Below the pieces are notes generated by a model that saw nothing but the letters and a program-made list of their open reading frames with translations, made no database searches and had not been told where the DNA came from. The translations under genes and the position numbers were made by a program. This document shows, piece after piece, positions 9,028-16,689 of a stretch of 64,000 nucleotides of DNA (position 1 is its first letter; every line of letters starts with the position of its first letter). The stretch comes from Shewanella algae (GTDB lineage Bacteria > Pseudomonadota > Gammaproteobacteria > Enterobacterales > Shewanellaceae), in NCBI RefSeq assembly GCF_009183365.2, contig NZ_CP068230.1, positions 3,873,001 to 3,937,000 on the forward strand. The letters are read 5' to 3'.

Positions 9028-10296
9028 TTATGCGACCTCAGCTTGTGGCTGTGGAACTATGTCAGCTGTGTCACTGAGGGCATTCTCGCTCTTGGCCACC
9101 ACGCTGGCGGCAATACTGTTACCCAGCACATTGGTGGCCGAGCGTCCCATATCGAGGAAGTGGTCGACCCCGAGCAAGAGCAGGATCCCCGCCTCGGGAA
9201 TGTTGAATTGCCCAAGGGTTGCAGCAATCACCACTAACGAAGCTCTGGGCACACCGGCCATCCCTTTGGAGGTGACCATCAACAGCAATAACATGGTCAA
9301 CTGCTGCCCCAGACTCAGCTCGAAGCCATAGGCCTGGGCAATAAACATGGTGGCAAAGGTGCAGTACATCATGGAGCCATCCAGGTTGAAGGAATAACCC
9401 ATTGGCAGCACAAAGCTGGAGATACGTTTGCTGCAGCCGAACTCTTCAAGCCGCTGCAACATTTTCGGATAGGCCGACTCAGAGCTGGCGGTGGAAAATG
9501 CCAGCAGCAAAGGCTCACGCATCAAGCTCAGTAAACGACGGATACGGCCGCCGAGGAACAAGGAACCCGCAGCAATCAACACCAACCACAACAGCCCCAT
9601 GGAAAGATAAAACTGTCCCATAAAGCTGCCATAGGTGAGCAATATGCCACTGCCCTCCTTGGCCACCATGGCACCTATAGCGGCAAACACGGCAAAAGGA
9701 GCAAAGTTCATCACATAAGCTGTCACCTTGAGCATGATATCTGCGCCGCTGCTGAGCACTGAAATCACCGGCTTGGCATGTTCACCGCAAGCCGCAGCCG
9801 CCAAACCAAAGAAGAGTGAGAACACCACTATCTGCAGAATTTCGTTGTCGGCCATGGCACCGATAACACTCTTGGGGATCGCATGGGAGACAAACTCTCT
9901 CAGGCTCAAACCACCGGCCTCCAGGCCTGTCACGGCATGGCTGTCCGGCAGCGCCAGGTCGAGCCCCACTCCCGGCTCCAGCAAGCTGACCATCAAGAGT
10001 CCCAACAGCAGCGAGATAACCGAGGCCATCATAAACCAGGAAAGTGTCTTCAAGCCGACCCGGCCAACAGTGCGGCTGTCTCCCATCTTGGCGATACCCA
10101 CGGTCAGGGTGGTAAACACCAGGGGAGCTATGATCATCTTGATCAGGTTAAGGAATATATCTGTGAGTATGGTAATGCTGTCTGCAAAGGTCTGGGCTTG
10201 TTCGGGGGAATACCAGCGCAAAATCTGGCCTGTCGCAATACCCAGCAACATGGCGAGAATAATCGACAGGGTCAACTTGTTCATTTTCATTATCAT
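9028..10296 (-). CDS. Dicarboxylate/amino acid:cation symporter (DAACS family)
   Basis: A 422-residue inner-membrane transporter of the GltP/GltPh/DctA family, which couples uptake of glutamate, aspartate or C4-dicarboxylates to sodium or protons. Family marks are visible: the Ser-rich re-entrant loop 1 (STASSESAYP), the cation-site segment MGYSFNLDGSMMY (NMDGT in archaeal GltPh), re-entrant loop 2 TSKGMAGVPRASL, and DHFLDMGRSATNVLGNS in TM8, which contacts the substrate. The start is placed at ATG 10296, with GGAG eight bases upstream. The open frame extends 40 codons further, but that N-terminus is not family-like. The exact substrate cannot be told. It ends with a hydrophilic tail rich in Ala and Glu. 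Confidence 0.92.
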   Translation of the reverse strand: MIMKMNKLTLSIILAMLLGIATGQILRWYSPEQAQTFADSITILTDIFLNLIKMIIAPLVFTTLTVGIAKMGDSRTVGRVGLKTLSWFMMASVISLLLGLLMVSLLEPGVGLDLALPDSHAVTGLEAGGLSLREFVSHAIPKSVIGAMADNEILQIVVFSLFFGLAAAACGEHAKPVISVLSSGADIMLKVTAYVMNFAPFAVFAAIGAMVAKEGSGILLTYGSFMGQFYLSMGLLWLVLIAAGSLFLGGRIRRLLSLMREPLLLAFSTASSESAYPKMLQRLEEFGCSKRISSFVLPMGYSFNLDGSMMYCTFATMFIAQAYGFELSLGQQLTMLLLLMVTSKGMAGVPRASLVVIAATLGQFNIPEAGILLLLGVDHFLDMGRSATNVLGNSIAASVVAKSENALSDTADIVPQPQAEVA

Positions 10297-10870
10297 GTGT
10301 CGTGCTCCAGTGAATGCCTGGGAGATGGATCCGCCGCCAACGCAGGGGTGCAAAAGGCCATAAGGCCAGAGAAATGCATAAAAAAGCCAGCTCAGATCCA
10401 GACAGAATGTCTTCAATAACGCTCATGACTTACATGCATATCCTATGGAGGCAAAAACTGGCATTAAGCAGTCCTGGAAGACGGTGAGATTGCCACTGGA
10501 GTAAGCCGATGAGCGTCAGCATCTTGAAACGTATCGTCCCGGAAGGGAAGCCTTAAGACTGGGTGGGCAAGTCGTCACCGTCATCTCTGACGGCTAAAAA
10601 TGGCGCTTGCACTACAGGCTCGATTGGCGGGATAAGGCGAGTCAGTGTCCAATTCTATATAAATTTCAAATTATTAAAAATGTTTCGACACTAACTATTA
10701 AGATGGAAACTTTTAAAAAGAAAACCAGATTAACTGAAGATGAAACTTTATTTATCCAACTAATTTAGTGAGTTACTTCACGGCATTGTTGCGCTTGAAA
10801 AGACCACCAGGCATGAAACAGTAGCCGCAGCAGTCGCTGCGGCTATCGAGTCAGCTTTGGAAAGCACTTA
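10297..10870. other. Intergenic region between symporter gene and gbpA
   Basis: 574 bases. The right half (about 10,640-10,770) is AT-rich. One very short frame, ATG 10509 to TAA 10556 on the plus strand (15 codons), has GGAG seven bases upstream, but nothing else supports it. A hairpin (10823-10844) sits at the end of gbpA. No other structure was seen. Confidence 0.5.
10823..10844 (-). terminator. Probable terminator of gbpA
   Basis: A 9-bp perfect stem AGCCGCAGC / GCTGCGGCT with a 4-base loop, about 27 bases after the gbpA stop. On the minus strand the following bases (ACTGTTTC) form only a weak T tract. Confidence 0.55.
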
Positions 10871-12313
10871 TCACTCGGCTATCCAGGCCAGTTGCCAATG
10901 ACTGCCGACACCGGGTTCAAACTGGGTCGCACTGGCCGACCATTGGCGGCAATAACCACTTTCCGGGAAGGGCTTGCAACGGTATATCTTGCCATCTTTG
11001 GGCTGCAGTACCCTGGTTCCCTCTGTGTATGACCCCAAACCATCAGGGAAATGGAAATCCGCCGGCGCTGTATCACCGGCTTGACGCAGGAAGAAACCAA
11101 ACTCCTGGGTCAGCTCCTTGCCCTCTTGGGTCTGAGCCTTCAACTGCATGTGGTAATGTCCGGCAGCGGGCTCCAGCACTTCGATGTTGAAGTCGGCGCT
11201 GTTATTGTCAATCTGCTGCACAGCAGAACCGGATGCCTTGCCGTCATGAGTACTGATAAAGGCACTGACCTGCATTCTGGCATCTGTGGTTACAGTAAAG
11301 CCAACGCTGGCCTTGCCATCGACTATCTCATAGTTGTCGCTCAGGCCGCTGACACTGAAATCGCCGCCGGGCAGAGGCGCCAACTCAAAACCAGTTTCGA
11401 CCCGGGTAATCCCGGAATCATTCTGGGCGAAGACATCATTCTTGCCATAGACGGGCACTATCTCACCATCGGCATTCAATTGCCCCGCCTTAAGGCCGGT
11501 GCCACCGGCATTGATCGCCTCAGCCAACAAACTGGGCCAGGTATTATGATTACCCTGCCCGGCATCGGCTATGGTGAGCCGGGTAGACAACGAAGGTTGT
11601 TCTCCGTTGTCACCAAACACCCGAGTGAACACCTGATCGCCAGCCTTAAGATCCTGGGACGGGTTGATATTCCCCACGTCCTGCCATTCGGAAGGAGTAG
11701 GGGCTGTGCCGTCAAAGTTCACATCTATGACATTGTAGAAACTGTTGCTGGTATCCCCCACTTCCCAAACCGCCAGCACAAGCTGATAACCGCTACGCTG
11801 TGGCAACTGACACTGATGCGTCAGCGTCTTGGGAGGCTGCACCATGCCGCCATCAACACTGCAAAATGGTTCGGACTCAAAGGCCGCCCGGCTCAAAGGT
11901 GCGTTGGGGTCCCAGTTTTGCTTGGTCAGATAGTAACGCCAGTCGCGGGTAACATGATTGGCGGTCAGCTGCCAGGTAAAGTTGATGGGGCCGGCACTCA
12001 CAGGTTGTTTGGTCCAGCGACTGGATGACTGCTGATCCAGCTCTCTGAAACTGGCATTTCCGGCACTGGCTATCTGGCCATCGGCCGGGCCGGACGCCGG
12101 AAATCCTGAAGGCCCTTCGACGCTTTGGGGTTCCCACTGAATCGCACCACAGCTAGTGTTGTTGTGCTGATTACAGGCGTAGGCTCTGGACTCTGGGCTT
12201 TTCACATAGCCATGAGCCAACACCTGGGTAGATAACCCTACCCCAGCGGCTGCCAATGCCAAGGACAAAGCTGTTGTTTTAAATGATGATTTAACCACTT
12301 TGCAATACTCCAT
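10871..12313 (-). CDS. gbpA: GbpA-like chitin-binding lytic polysaccharide monooxygenase (AA10)
   Basis: A 480-residue secreted protein. The signal peptide ends ...STQVLA and the mature protein begins with His (HGYVKSPESR), which is obligatory for the copper 'histidine brace' of AA10 LPMOs. The second copper His is in LTANHVTRDW (about residue 120) and the axial Phe side is in VIDVNFDG. The catalytic domain (about 34-210) is followed by two GbpA-type middle domains and a C-terminal chitin-binding module rich in aromatic residues (YRCKPFPESGYCRQW ... HWQLAW). Known GbpA proteins bind and oxidise chitin and GlcNAc-containing mucin and promote attachment. ATG 12313 has AAGG seven bases upstream; GTG 12298, with GGAG upstream, is an alternative that gives a cleaner signal peptide. 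Export by the type II system is expected from the family. Confidence 0.93.
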   Translation of the reverse strand: MEYCKVVKSSFKTTALSLALAAAGVGLSTQVLAHGYVKSPESRAYACNQHNNTSCGAIQWEPQSVEGPSGFPASGPADGQIASAGNASFRELDQQSSSRWTKQPVSAGPINFTWQLTANHVTRDWRYYLTKQNWDPNAPLSRAAFESEPFCSVDGGMVQPPKTLTHQCQLPQRSGYQLVLAVWEVGDTSNSFYNVIDVNFDGTAPTPSEWQDVGNINPSQDLKAGDQVFTRVFGDNGEQPSLSTRLTIADAGQGNHNTWPSLLAEAINAGGTGLKAGQLNADGEIVPVYGKNDVFAQNDSGITRVETGFELAPLPGGDFSVSGLSDNYEIVDGKASVGFTVTTDARMQVSAFISTHDGKASGSAVQQIDNNSADFNIEVLEPAAGHYHMQLKAQTQEGKELTQEFGFFLRQAGDTAPADFHFPDGLGSYTEGTRVLQPKDGKIYRCKPFPESGYCRQWSASATQFEPGVGSHWQLAWIAE

Positions 12314-12721
12314 TTTGCTGCCTTAACGACAGTTCCTTGAACAAGCGGTATTTGGGCACACAAGAGAATGACTCTGTTGCAGACACAGTCAGCGACTGTG
12401 GCAGCCCCGCTATCTTAACCCGAGGGCCTTAGACCGGAAGCTTTGCGTCCTGAGCTTTCGCTCAGTTTGCCAAATACCCAGAAGCTCTCACCTCAGTTTC
12501 CTGCGGCTGAGAGTTCTATGAGTAAAGGCAAAAATGACAACGATGTCAAAGAGGAATTTCTTTAAAAACCAAAAAGTTAAAAACAGACAATGCGTACAGC
12601 ATACTGAGCATCACAACATCTGCTTGATTCATATCGGATAAACGAAATACCGTAAAATCCCCCTGTCACTGAGCCGACCAGTGTTGCCATGACGAGCTTT
12701 ATGGTTATAATGGCCGCCTCT
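12314..12721. other. Intergenic region between gbpA and the manganese riboswitch
   Basis: 408 bases with divergent promoters expected: gbpA leftwards and the riboswitch-mneA transcript rightwards. A -10-like TATAAT occurs at about 12,706-12,711, ten to fifteen bases before the aptamer. An imperfect inverted repeat with arms CTCTCA/TGAGAG lies near 12,488-12,515. No gene was seen. Confidence 0.5.
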
Positions 12722-12832
12722 GTCTTAGGGGAGTAGCTAACCTGGGTCCCGCCCAGGGGTAAGCATCAACACACTTGGCCTCATGCCATGGTGCTTACAG
12801 CAAGTTTAGGCTTGCCAGGCAAGACCTGAGCA
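12722..12832 (+). ncRNA. yybP-ykoY manganese riboswitch
   Basis: The segment contains GGGGAGTAGC (12728-12737), the hallmark 5' motif of yybP-ykoY aptamers, and closes with GGCAAGACC before the P1 3' strand. P1 is formed by CTTAGG (12724-12729) with CCTGAG (12825-12830). These RNAs are known to sense Mn2+ and to control exporters, including MntP- and UPF0016-type proteins, which matches the gene immediately downstream. Between aptamer and start codon, GGGGTGG (12855-12861) can pair with CCACCCC (12887-12893), directly abutting the Shine-Dalgarno GAAGGAA (12894-12900). This suggests control of translation. Confidence 0.85.
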
Positions 12833-12908
12833 CGGTATACCGCACAAATATAAAGGGGTGGGCGGTGGACTGTGCTTGGAATTTTGCCACCCCGAAGGAA
12901 CGCCCATT

Positions 12909-13466
12909 TTGGAAGCACTCATCGCCTCAACTCTCACTGTCGCCGTAGCCGAAATCGGTGACAAGACGCAGCTGTTGGCCCTGTTGTTGGCCGCCCGTTT
13001 CAAAAACAAGACCGCGATTATCTCAGGGATCCTTGTCGCCACCCTGCTCAACCATTTTGCCGCCGCCTGGCTGGGCCAATGGGCCATGGGTTGGCTCAAT
13101 GCCGATATCGGCCGTTACCTTGTTGCCGGCAGTTTCTTTGCCATCGCCCTCTGGGTGCTGGTGCCCGATAAGGTCGATGCCGAAGAAAGCCGCTTCTACC
13201 GTTATGGCCCCTTTGTGGCCACCTGTTTGCTGTTCTTTATCGCCGAAATGGGTGACAAGACCCAGGTCGCAACCGTGGTGCTGTCGGCCAAATACGATAG
13301 CCTGCTGATGGTAGTAACAGGCACCACTGTCGGCATGCTGCTGGCGAATGTTCCCGTGGTGCTGGCCGGCCATTTCAGTGCCGACAAGCTGCCCATGATC
13401 TGGATCCACAGAGGTTGCGCCCTGCTGTTTGCCCTATTGGGGATAGCCACCCTGCTGTGGGAATAG
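12909..13466 (+). CDS. mneA: UPF0016/TMEM165-GDT1 family manganese exporter (MneA-like)
   Basis: A six-helix inner-membrane protein of about 185 residues with the two inverted family motifs VAEIGDKTQLLALLLA and IAEMGDKTQVATVVLSA (E-x-G-D-K-T), which line the cation path in GDT1-type transporters. Vibrio MneA of this family exports manganese, and the riboswitch upstream supports the same role here. I place the start at TTG 12909 (MEALIASTLTV...), with GAAGGAA eight bases upstream. An in-frame GTG at 12858 would add a 17-residue leader that overlaps the proposed RNA hairpin and lacks family similarity. The gene ends just before a strong bidirectional terminator and converges on katB. Confidence 0.9.
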   Translation: MEALIASTLTVAVAEIGDKTQLLALLLAARFKNKTAIISGILVATLLNHFAAAWLGQWAMGWLNADIGRYLVAGSFFAIALWVLVPDKVDAEESRFYRYGPFVATCLLFFIAEMGDKTQVATVVLSAKYDSLLMVVTGTTVGMLLANVPVVLAGHFSADKLPMIWIHRGCALLFALLGIATLLWE

Positions 13467-13487
13467 GGGAACCGCTGACAGCGCAAA

Positions 13488-13509
13488 AGGGGCAGCTCAA
13501 GCTGCCCCT
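13488..13509. terminator. Bidirectional terminator between mneA and katB
   Basis: A 10-bp perfect stem AGGGGCAGCT / AGCTGCCCCT with a 2-base loop, flanked by TGTTATTT on the plus side and TTTTGCG on the minus side. It serves two convergent genes. Confidence 0.85.
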
Positions 13510-13530
13510 GTTATTTCCGGCGTGCCGCTA

Positions 13531-14994
13531 TCAGCTGGCCAGCATCTCTTGCACCCGGCGGCCGTAGTCGGCATCGGCCTGGCTGAAGTGGCCAATCATT
13601 CGCTGCTGCACATCCTGAGTCGCTTGACTCAGAGTACCGCAGATATTGCTGATAAGCCTGGCCTTTTCCTCTTCCGGCAACAAGCGGTAAAGATTGCCTG
13701 CCTGGGTGTAGTCATCCTGGCCATAACGACTGTATCTGTCGGCTTCACCATCCAGGCGCAGCGGTGGCTCTTTGAACTCGGTCGCATCCTGCAGGCCGCT
13801 TGGCTGCGAGTTGGGGCCATAGTTTGCCGACGCATCGCCACCTGTCTGGCTACCATGGTAAGGGCATTGAGCCCCGGCCATGGCACCGGCACGTTGATGA
13901 TGATTGGCCTGAGTCGCATGGGGGCAGTTCACCGCCAACTGGTTATAGTTGGCTCCTATTCGATAGCGCTGGGCATCGGCATAGGCAAACAGGCGAGCCT
14001 GCAGCATCTTGTCCGGTGACGCGCCAACACCGGGAACCAGGTTACTTGGCGCCAGTGCCACCTGCTCTACTTCGGCGAAGTAGTTCTGTGGCAGACGATT
14101 GAGCTCCAGTACCCCAACCTCGATCAGCGGGTAGTCCTTATGTGGCCATACCTTGGTCAAATCAAACGGGTTGATATGGTAAGTATTGGCATCGGCTTCC
14201 GGCATTATCTGTACCTTGAGCTTCCAACGGGGGAAGTTGCCATCCTGGATTGCCGCCACCATGTCACGCTGGGCATGATCCGGATCGATTCCCTTCACCT
14301 TGGCGGCCTGCTCTTCAGTCAGGTTGGCTATGCCCTGCTCAGTCTTGAAGTGGAACTTGACCCAGAAGCGCTCACCCTTGGCATTCCAAAATGAGAAGGT
14401 GTGCGAGCCAAAGCCATGCATCTGCCGATAGTTGGCCGGAATGCCCCGGTCAGACATCAATACAGTCACCTGATGCAAGGACTCTGGGTTGAGCGACCAG
14501 AAGTCCCACATCGCCTGAGGATCCTTCAAATTGGTGTGCGGATTCCGCTTCTGGGTGTGGATAAAGTCAGGAAACTTGATGCCATCACGCAGGAAGAAGG
14601 TGGGGGTATTGTTGCCCACAATGTCGTGATTACCGCGCTTGGTGTAGAAACGAACCCCAAAGCCACGGGGATCGCGCTCGGCATCGGCGCTGCCCATCTC
14701 ACCGCCTACGGTCGAGAAGCGAACAAAGGCCTCGGTCTGGGTGCCAACCCCCTGGAAATGTTCGGCTATGGTGTATTGGCTCATATCATTGGTCACTGTG
14801 AAGGTGCCGTAAACCCCCGTGCCTTTGGCATGCACTACCCGCTCAGGGATCCGCTCGCGGTTGAAGTGGGCCAACTTTTCAATCAGGTGCCAGTCCTGCA
14901 GCAACAGGGGACCACGCTCTCCGGCTGAGAGGGAATTCTGATCGTCTGCGATGGGGGCGCCGCTCTGGCTGGTGATATATTGCTTCTGACTCAT
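13531..14994 (-). CDS. katB: Monofunctional haem catalase KatB
   Basis: A 487-residue catalase that converts hydrogen peroxide to water and oxygen. Distal-site residues are visible: His in ERVVHAKGTG (about 55) and Asn in DIVGNNTPTFF (about 128). The proximal haem-ligand Tyr lies in RLFAYADAQRYR (about 340). Length and the absence of a flavodoxin-like extension place it among small-subunit (clade 3) catalases. No signal peptide is present. The linked order gbpA, exporter, katB and exeM in the same region is reminiscent of the S. oneidensis locus carrying katB. The start ATG at 14994 has GGAG seven bases upstream. A possible 17-codon ORF ends ten bases before it (see separate entry). Confidence 0.95.
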   Translation of the reverse strand: MSQKQYITSQSGAPIADDQNSLSAGERGPLLLQDWHLIEKLAHFNRERIPERVVHAKGTGVYGTFTVTNDMSQYTIAEHFQGVGTQTEAFVRFSTVGGEMGSADAERDPRGFGVRFYTKRGNHDIVGNNTPTFFLRDGIKFPDFIHTQKRNPHTNLKDPQAMWDFWSLNPESLHQVTVLMSDRGIPANYRQMHGFGSHTFSFWNAKGERFWVKFHFKTEQGIANLTEEQAAKVKGIDPDHAQRDMVAAIQDGNFPRWKLKVQIMPEADANTYHINPFDLTKVWPHKDYPLIEVGVLELNRLPQNYFAEVEQVALAPSNLVPGVGASPDKMLQARLFAYADAQRYRIGANYNQLAVNCPHATQANHHQRAGAMAGAQCPYHGSQTGGDASANYGPNSQPSGLQDATEFKEPPLRLDGEADRYSRYGQDDYTQAGNLYRLLPEEEKARLISNICGTLSQATQDVQQRMIGHFSQADADYGRRVQEMLAS

Positions 14995-15326
14995 CTCGTG
15001 CTCCTTAATCCTTTGTCTCGTTTAACCAGTTTTCAATCACATCAAATATGGTGGCCATAGGTGCTCCCTTGAGCAGTTGTATTGGCGATGTGGTCATCTT
15101 AGTCAGGCGACGATATTTTTAAAAACGATTAAAACTGATTATCACAATTCTATTTGTAGATTAAATGGGGTTTGGGATTGAGAAATGGGGATAAAGAAAT
15201 GCATAACCGAGATAGCAGTGACTGCCAGTCGAGATGAAAAACGGCTGAAGCAGAGCAAACGTACATTGCCACAAAAGCAACAAACCTTATAGAAACCTGC
15301 GTCTGGGGCCCCCTGACACAGGGTTG
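14995..15326. other. katB upstream region
   Basis: 332 bases holding the katB promoter and leader. An AT-rich stretch (about 15,105-15,170) is the likely promoter. ATAGAATTGTGATAAT read on the minus strand (about 15,137-15,152) only loosely resembles an OxyR half-site arrangement, so I do not call an operator. Confidence 0.45.
15005..15058 (-). CDS. Candidate 17-residue leader ORF upstream of katB
   Basis: On the minus strand ATG 15058 opens MATIFDVIENWLNETKD and ends at TAA 15005, ten bases before the katB start. AGGGAG lies seven bases upstream of the ATG, so translation initiation looks as good as for katB itself. The peptide has no run of regulatory codons that would suggest classic attenuation. 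It could be a translated small protein, a leader that couples translation to katB, or chance. Evidence is limited to the Shine-Dalgarno, the reading frame and the position. Confidence 0.4.
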   Translation of the reverse strand: MATIFDVIENWLNETKD

Positions 15327-15614
15327 TCAGCCTTGCTGATCCTCAGATTTTTCCGGGCTTGCCTGAGGGGCGGCCGGCAAATCAGGCTCTGGGCTACGAT
15401 AGAGTTTAACCAGGTAATAGGCATCGATAAGCACTATGAAGAAGTTCACCAAAGCCACAGGATATGCAGCAATGGCGATCCCATAGGCAACAAACAGCGC
15501 CGCTCCAAGCAGGTTCCACCAGCGCAGTCGTTTGATATTGGACATCATCAGAGAGATGGCCACCACTACCGATGCCAGATAACCGACCCACTCCCATATA
15601 TTGATTGTATCCAT
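15327..15614 (-). CDS. Small three-helix inner membrane protein
   Basis: 95 residues with three hydrophobic segments (about 7-24, 33-52, 56-72) and a hydrophilic tail rich in Pro, Glu and Ser. The pattern WEWVGYLASVVVAISLMMSN followed by RWWNLLGAALFVAYG resembles small YgjV/CBU_0592-type membrane proteins and, at a distance, semiSWEET-like three-helix units; function is unknown. It starts at ATG 15614 with GGGGAG upstream and lies ten bases after the cupin gene, so it should be the last gene of a three-gene transcript with the thioesterase and the cupin. Confidence 0.8.
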   Translation of the reverse strand: MDTINIWEWVGYLASVVVAISLMMSNIKRLRWWNLLGAALFVAYGIAIAAYPVALVNFFIVLIDAYYLVKLYRSPEPDLPAAPQASPEKSEDQQG

Positions 15615-15624
15615 TCAAGCTCCC

Positions 15625-16095
15625 CTATTTGGGATGGCTAATGGTGTCGAGATCCACCAGATCCCAACACCCCTGATTACGATAAAGGCGTTTACCCTTA
15701 TAAGGATAGTCGGCCACATCATGGCTGAGGCGTTGTCCCATGACTAAATATTTGAGCGGCCTCTCGGAAGTGTTGTTCATGCCATGAGCCACACTGCCGG
15801 CCGGGAAAGCGATAAAGTCCCCGACCCCGATGGCAAAGACTTGTTGATCGATACACACCTCGCCTTCACCTTCGAGCACATAAATACACTCTTCTTCAAA
15901 ATAATGAAGGTGGTATTCGGTGCTGTCACGCCCGGGCGCCAGCTCAATCAGATGCACTCCAAGATGAGCAAGACCGATGACATCACCGAGAGATTTTCTA
16001 AGTCGCACCGCATTGGGGTTGAGAAAATGCGTCCGCTCCTCCCCTTTCATGGCGTCTATCTCACTGGCTTTCAGCAGAAACTCCCTGGCATTCAT
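15625..16095 (-). CDS. Cupin domain protein
   Basis: 156 residues, single-domain cupin. Motif 1 is recognisable as EYHLHYFEEECIYVLEGEGEV (about 60-80), with His, His and Glu in metal-binding positions. Motif 2 is PAGSVAHGMNNTS (about 98-110), with the fourth ligand His. The protein looks soluble and cytoplasmic. Small cupins of this kind include isomerases, dioxygenases and binding proteins, so no reaction can be assigned. The start has AGGGGA five bases upstream. It is the middle gene of the three-gene group with the thioesterase (38 bases upstream) and the small membrane protein (10 bases downstream). Confidence 0.87.
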   Translation of the reverse strand: MNAREFLLKASEIDAMKGEERTHFLNPNAVRLRKSLGDVIGLAHLGVHLIELAPGRDSTEYHLHYFEEECIYVLEGEGEVCIDQQVFAIGVGDFIAFPAGSVAHGMNNTSERPLKYLVMGQRLSHDVADYPYKGKRLYRNQGCWDLVDLDTISHPK

Positions 16096-16133
16096 CTCTG
16101 TCCCCTGAGTCAGAGCGCCCTTGAGTGAAGCTG

Positions 16134-16571
16134 TCAGCGCTTGACCACGGCCGCAGTCATACGGGAAATACAGGTCAGCTCACCGGCGCTGTTATGAATA
16201 AGCACTTCCCAGACAGAGCTGCGTTTACCCAAATGTACGGCTCTGGCTGTTGCCTTGAGTTCACCATTGCGGGCTGCCCGCAGGTGATTGGCGTTGATCT
16301 CCTGACCTACACAATAGTAGTTTTCAAAGTCCACCGCAAAATTGGCGGCATAGCTGGCCACCGTCTCTGCCAGCGCCACATTGGCACCACCATGTACTAT
16401 CCCAAGTGGGTTGTGGATAGCCGGAGACGCCGGCATGCTGGCTACCATATAGTCATCACCTATCTCAGTGATGCGGATCCCCAGGGTCTGCATCAAAGTG
16501 CCTTTGCCCCCCATACCGGCATCCAGTTTGGCACAATCTTCCAGGGTGATGGGTCGAAACCAAATACTCAT
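16134..16571 (-). CDS. Hotdog-fold thioesterase (PaaI/YdiI-like)
   Basis: 145 residues of hotdog fold. The key helix reads IVHGGANVALAETVASYAAN (about 58-77), where His-Gly-Gly and the following Glu match the catalytic and binding positions of the YdiI/EntH (MenI-type) acyl-CoA thioesterases. Likely substrates are aromatic or short acyl-CoAs such as DHNA-CoA, which would fit menaquinone synthesis in Shewanella, but the sequence alone does not decide this. The N-terminal IWFRPITLEDCAKL is also common in this group. It is the first gene of the short cluster; AAGGA lies ten bases before the ATG. Confidence 0.88.
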   Translation of the reverse strand: MSIWFRPITLEDCAKLDAGMGGKGTLMQTLGIRITEIGDDYMVASMPASPAIHNPLGIVHGGANVALAETVASYAANFAVDFENYYCVGQEINANHLRAARNGELKATARAVHLGKRSSVWEVLIHNSAGELTCISRMTAAVVKR

Positions 16572-16635
16572 CTTATTGTTATCCTTAGTACTCCAATAGG
16601 AAAATCAGTGTACTTGGCCGCCTGTATCCAAGTAA

Positions 16636-16664
16636 ACCCGGCCAGCGCAATCCTCTGACCGGGT
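16636..16664 (-). terminator. Probable terminator of exeM
   Basis: Ten-base arms ACCCGGCCAG / CTGACCGGGT with one mismatch and a 9-base loop. On the minus strand the stem is followed by TTTACTTGG. It sits about 25 bases after the exeM stop. Confidence 0.6.
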
Positions 16665-16689
16665 GGGTGTCAATCAAGACTTGAGAGCT

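Noticed and set aside
15137..15152. OxyR box upstream of katB
   Set aside because: Only loose resemblance to ATAG-type repeats; spacing and half-sites do not fit well enough to annotate.
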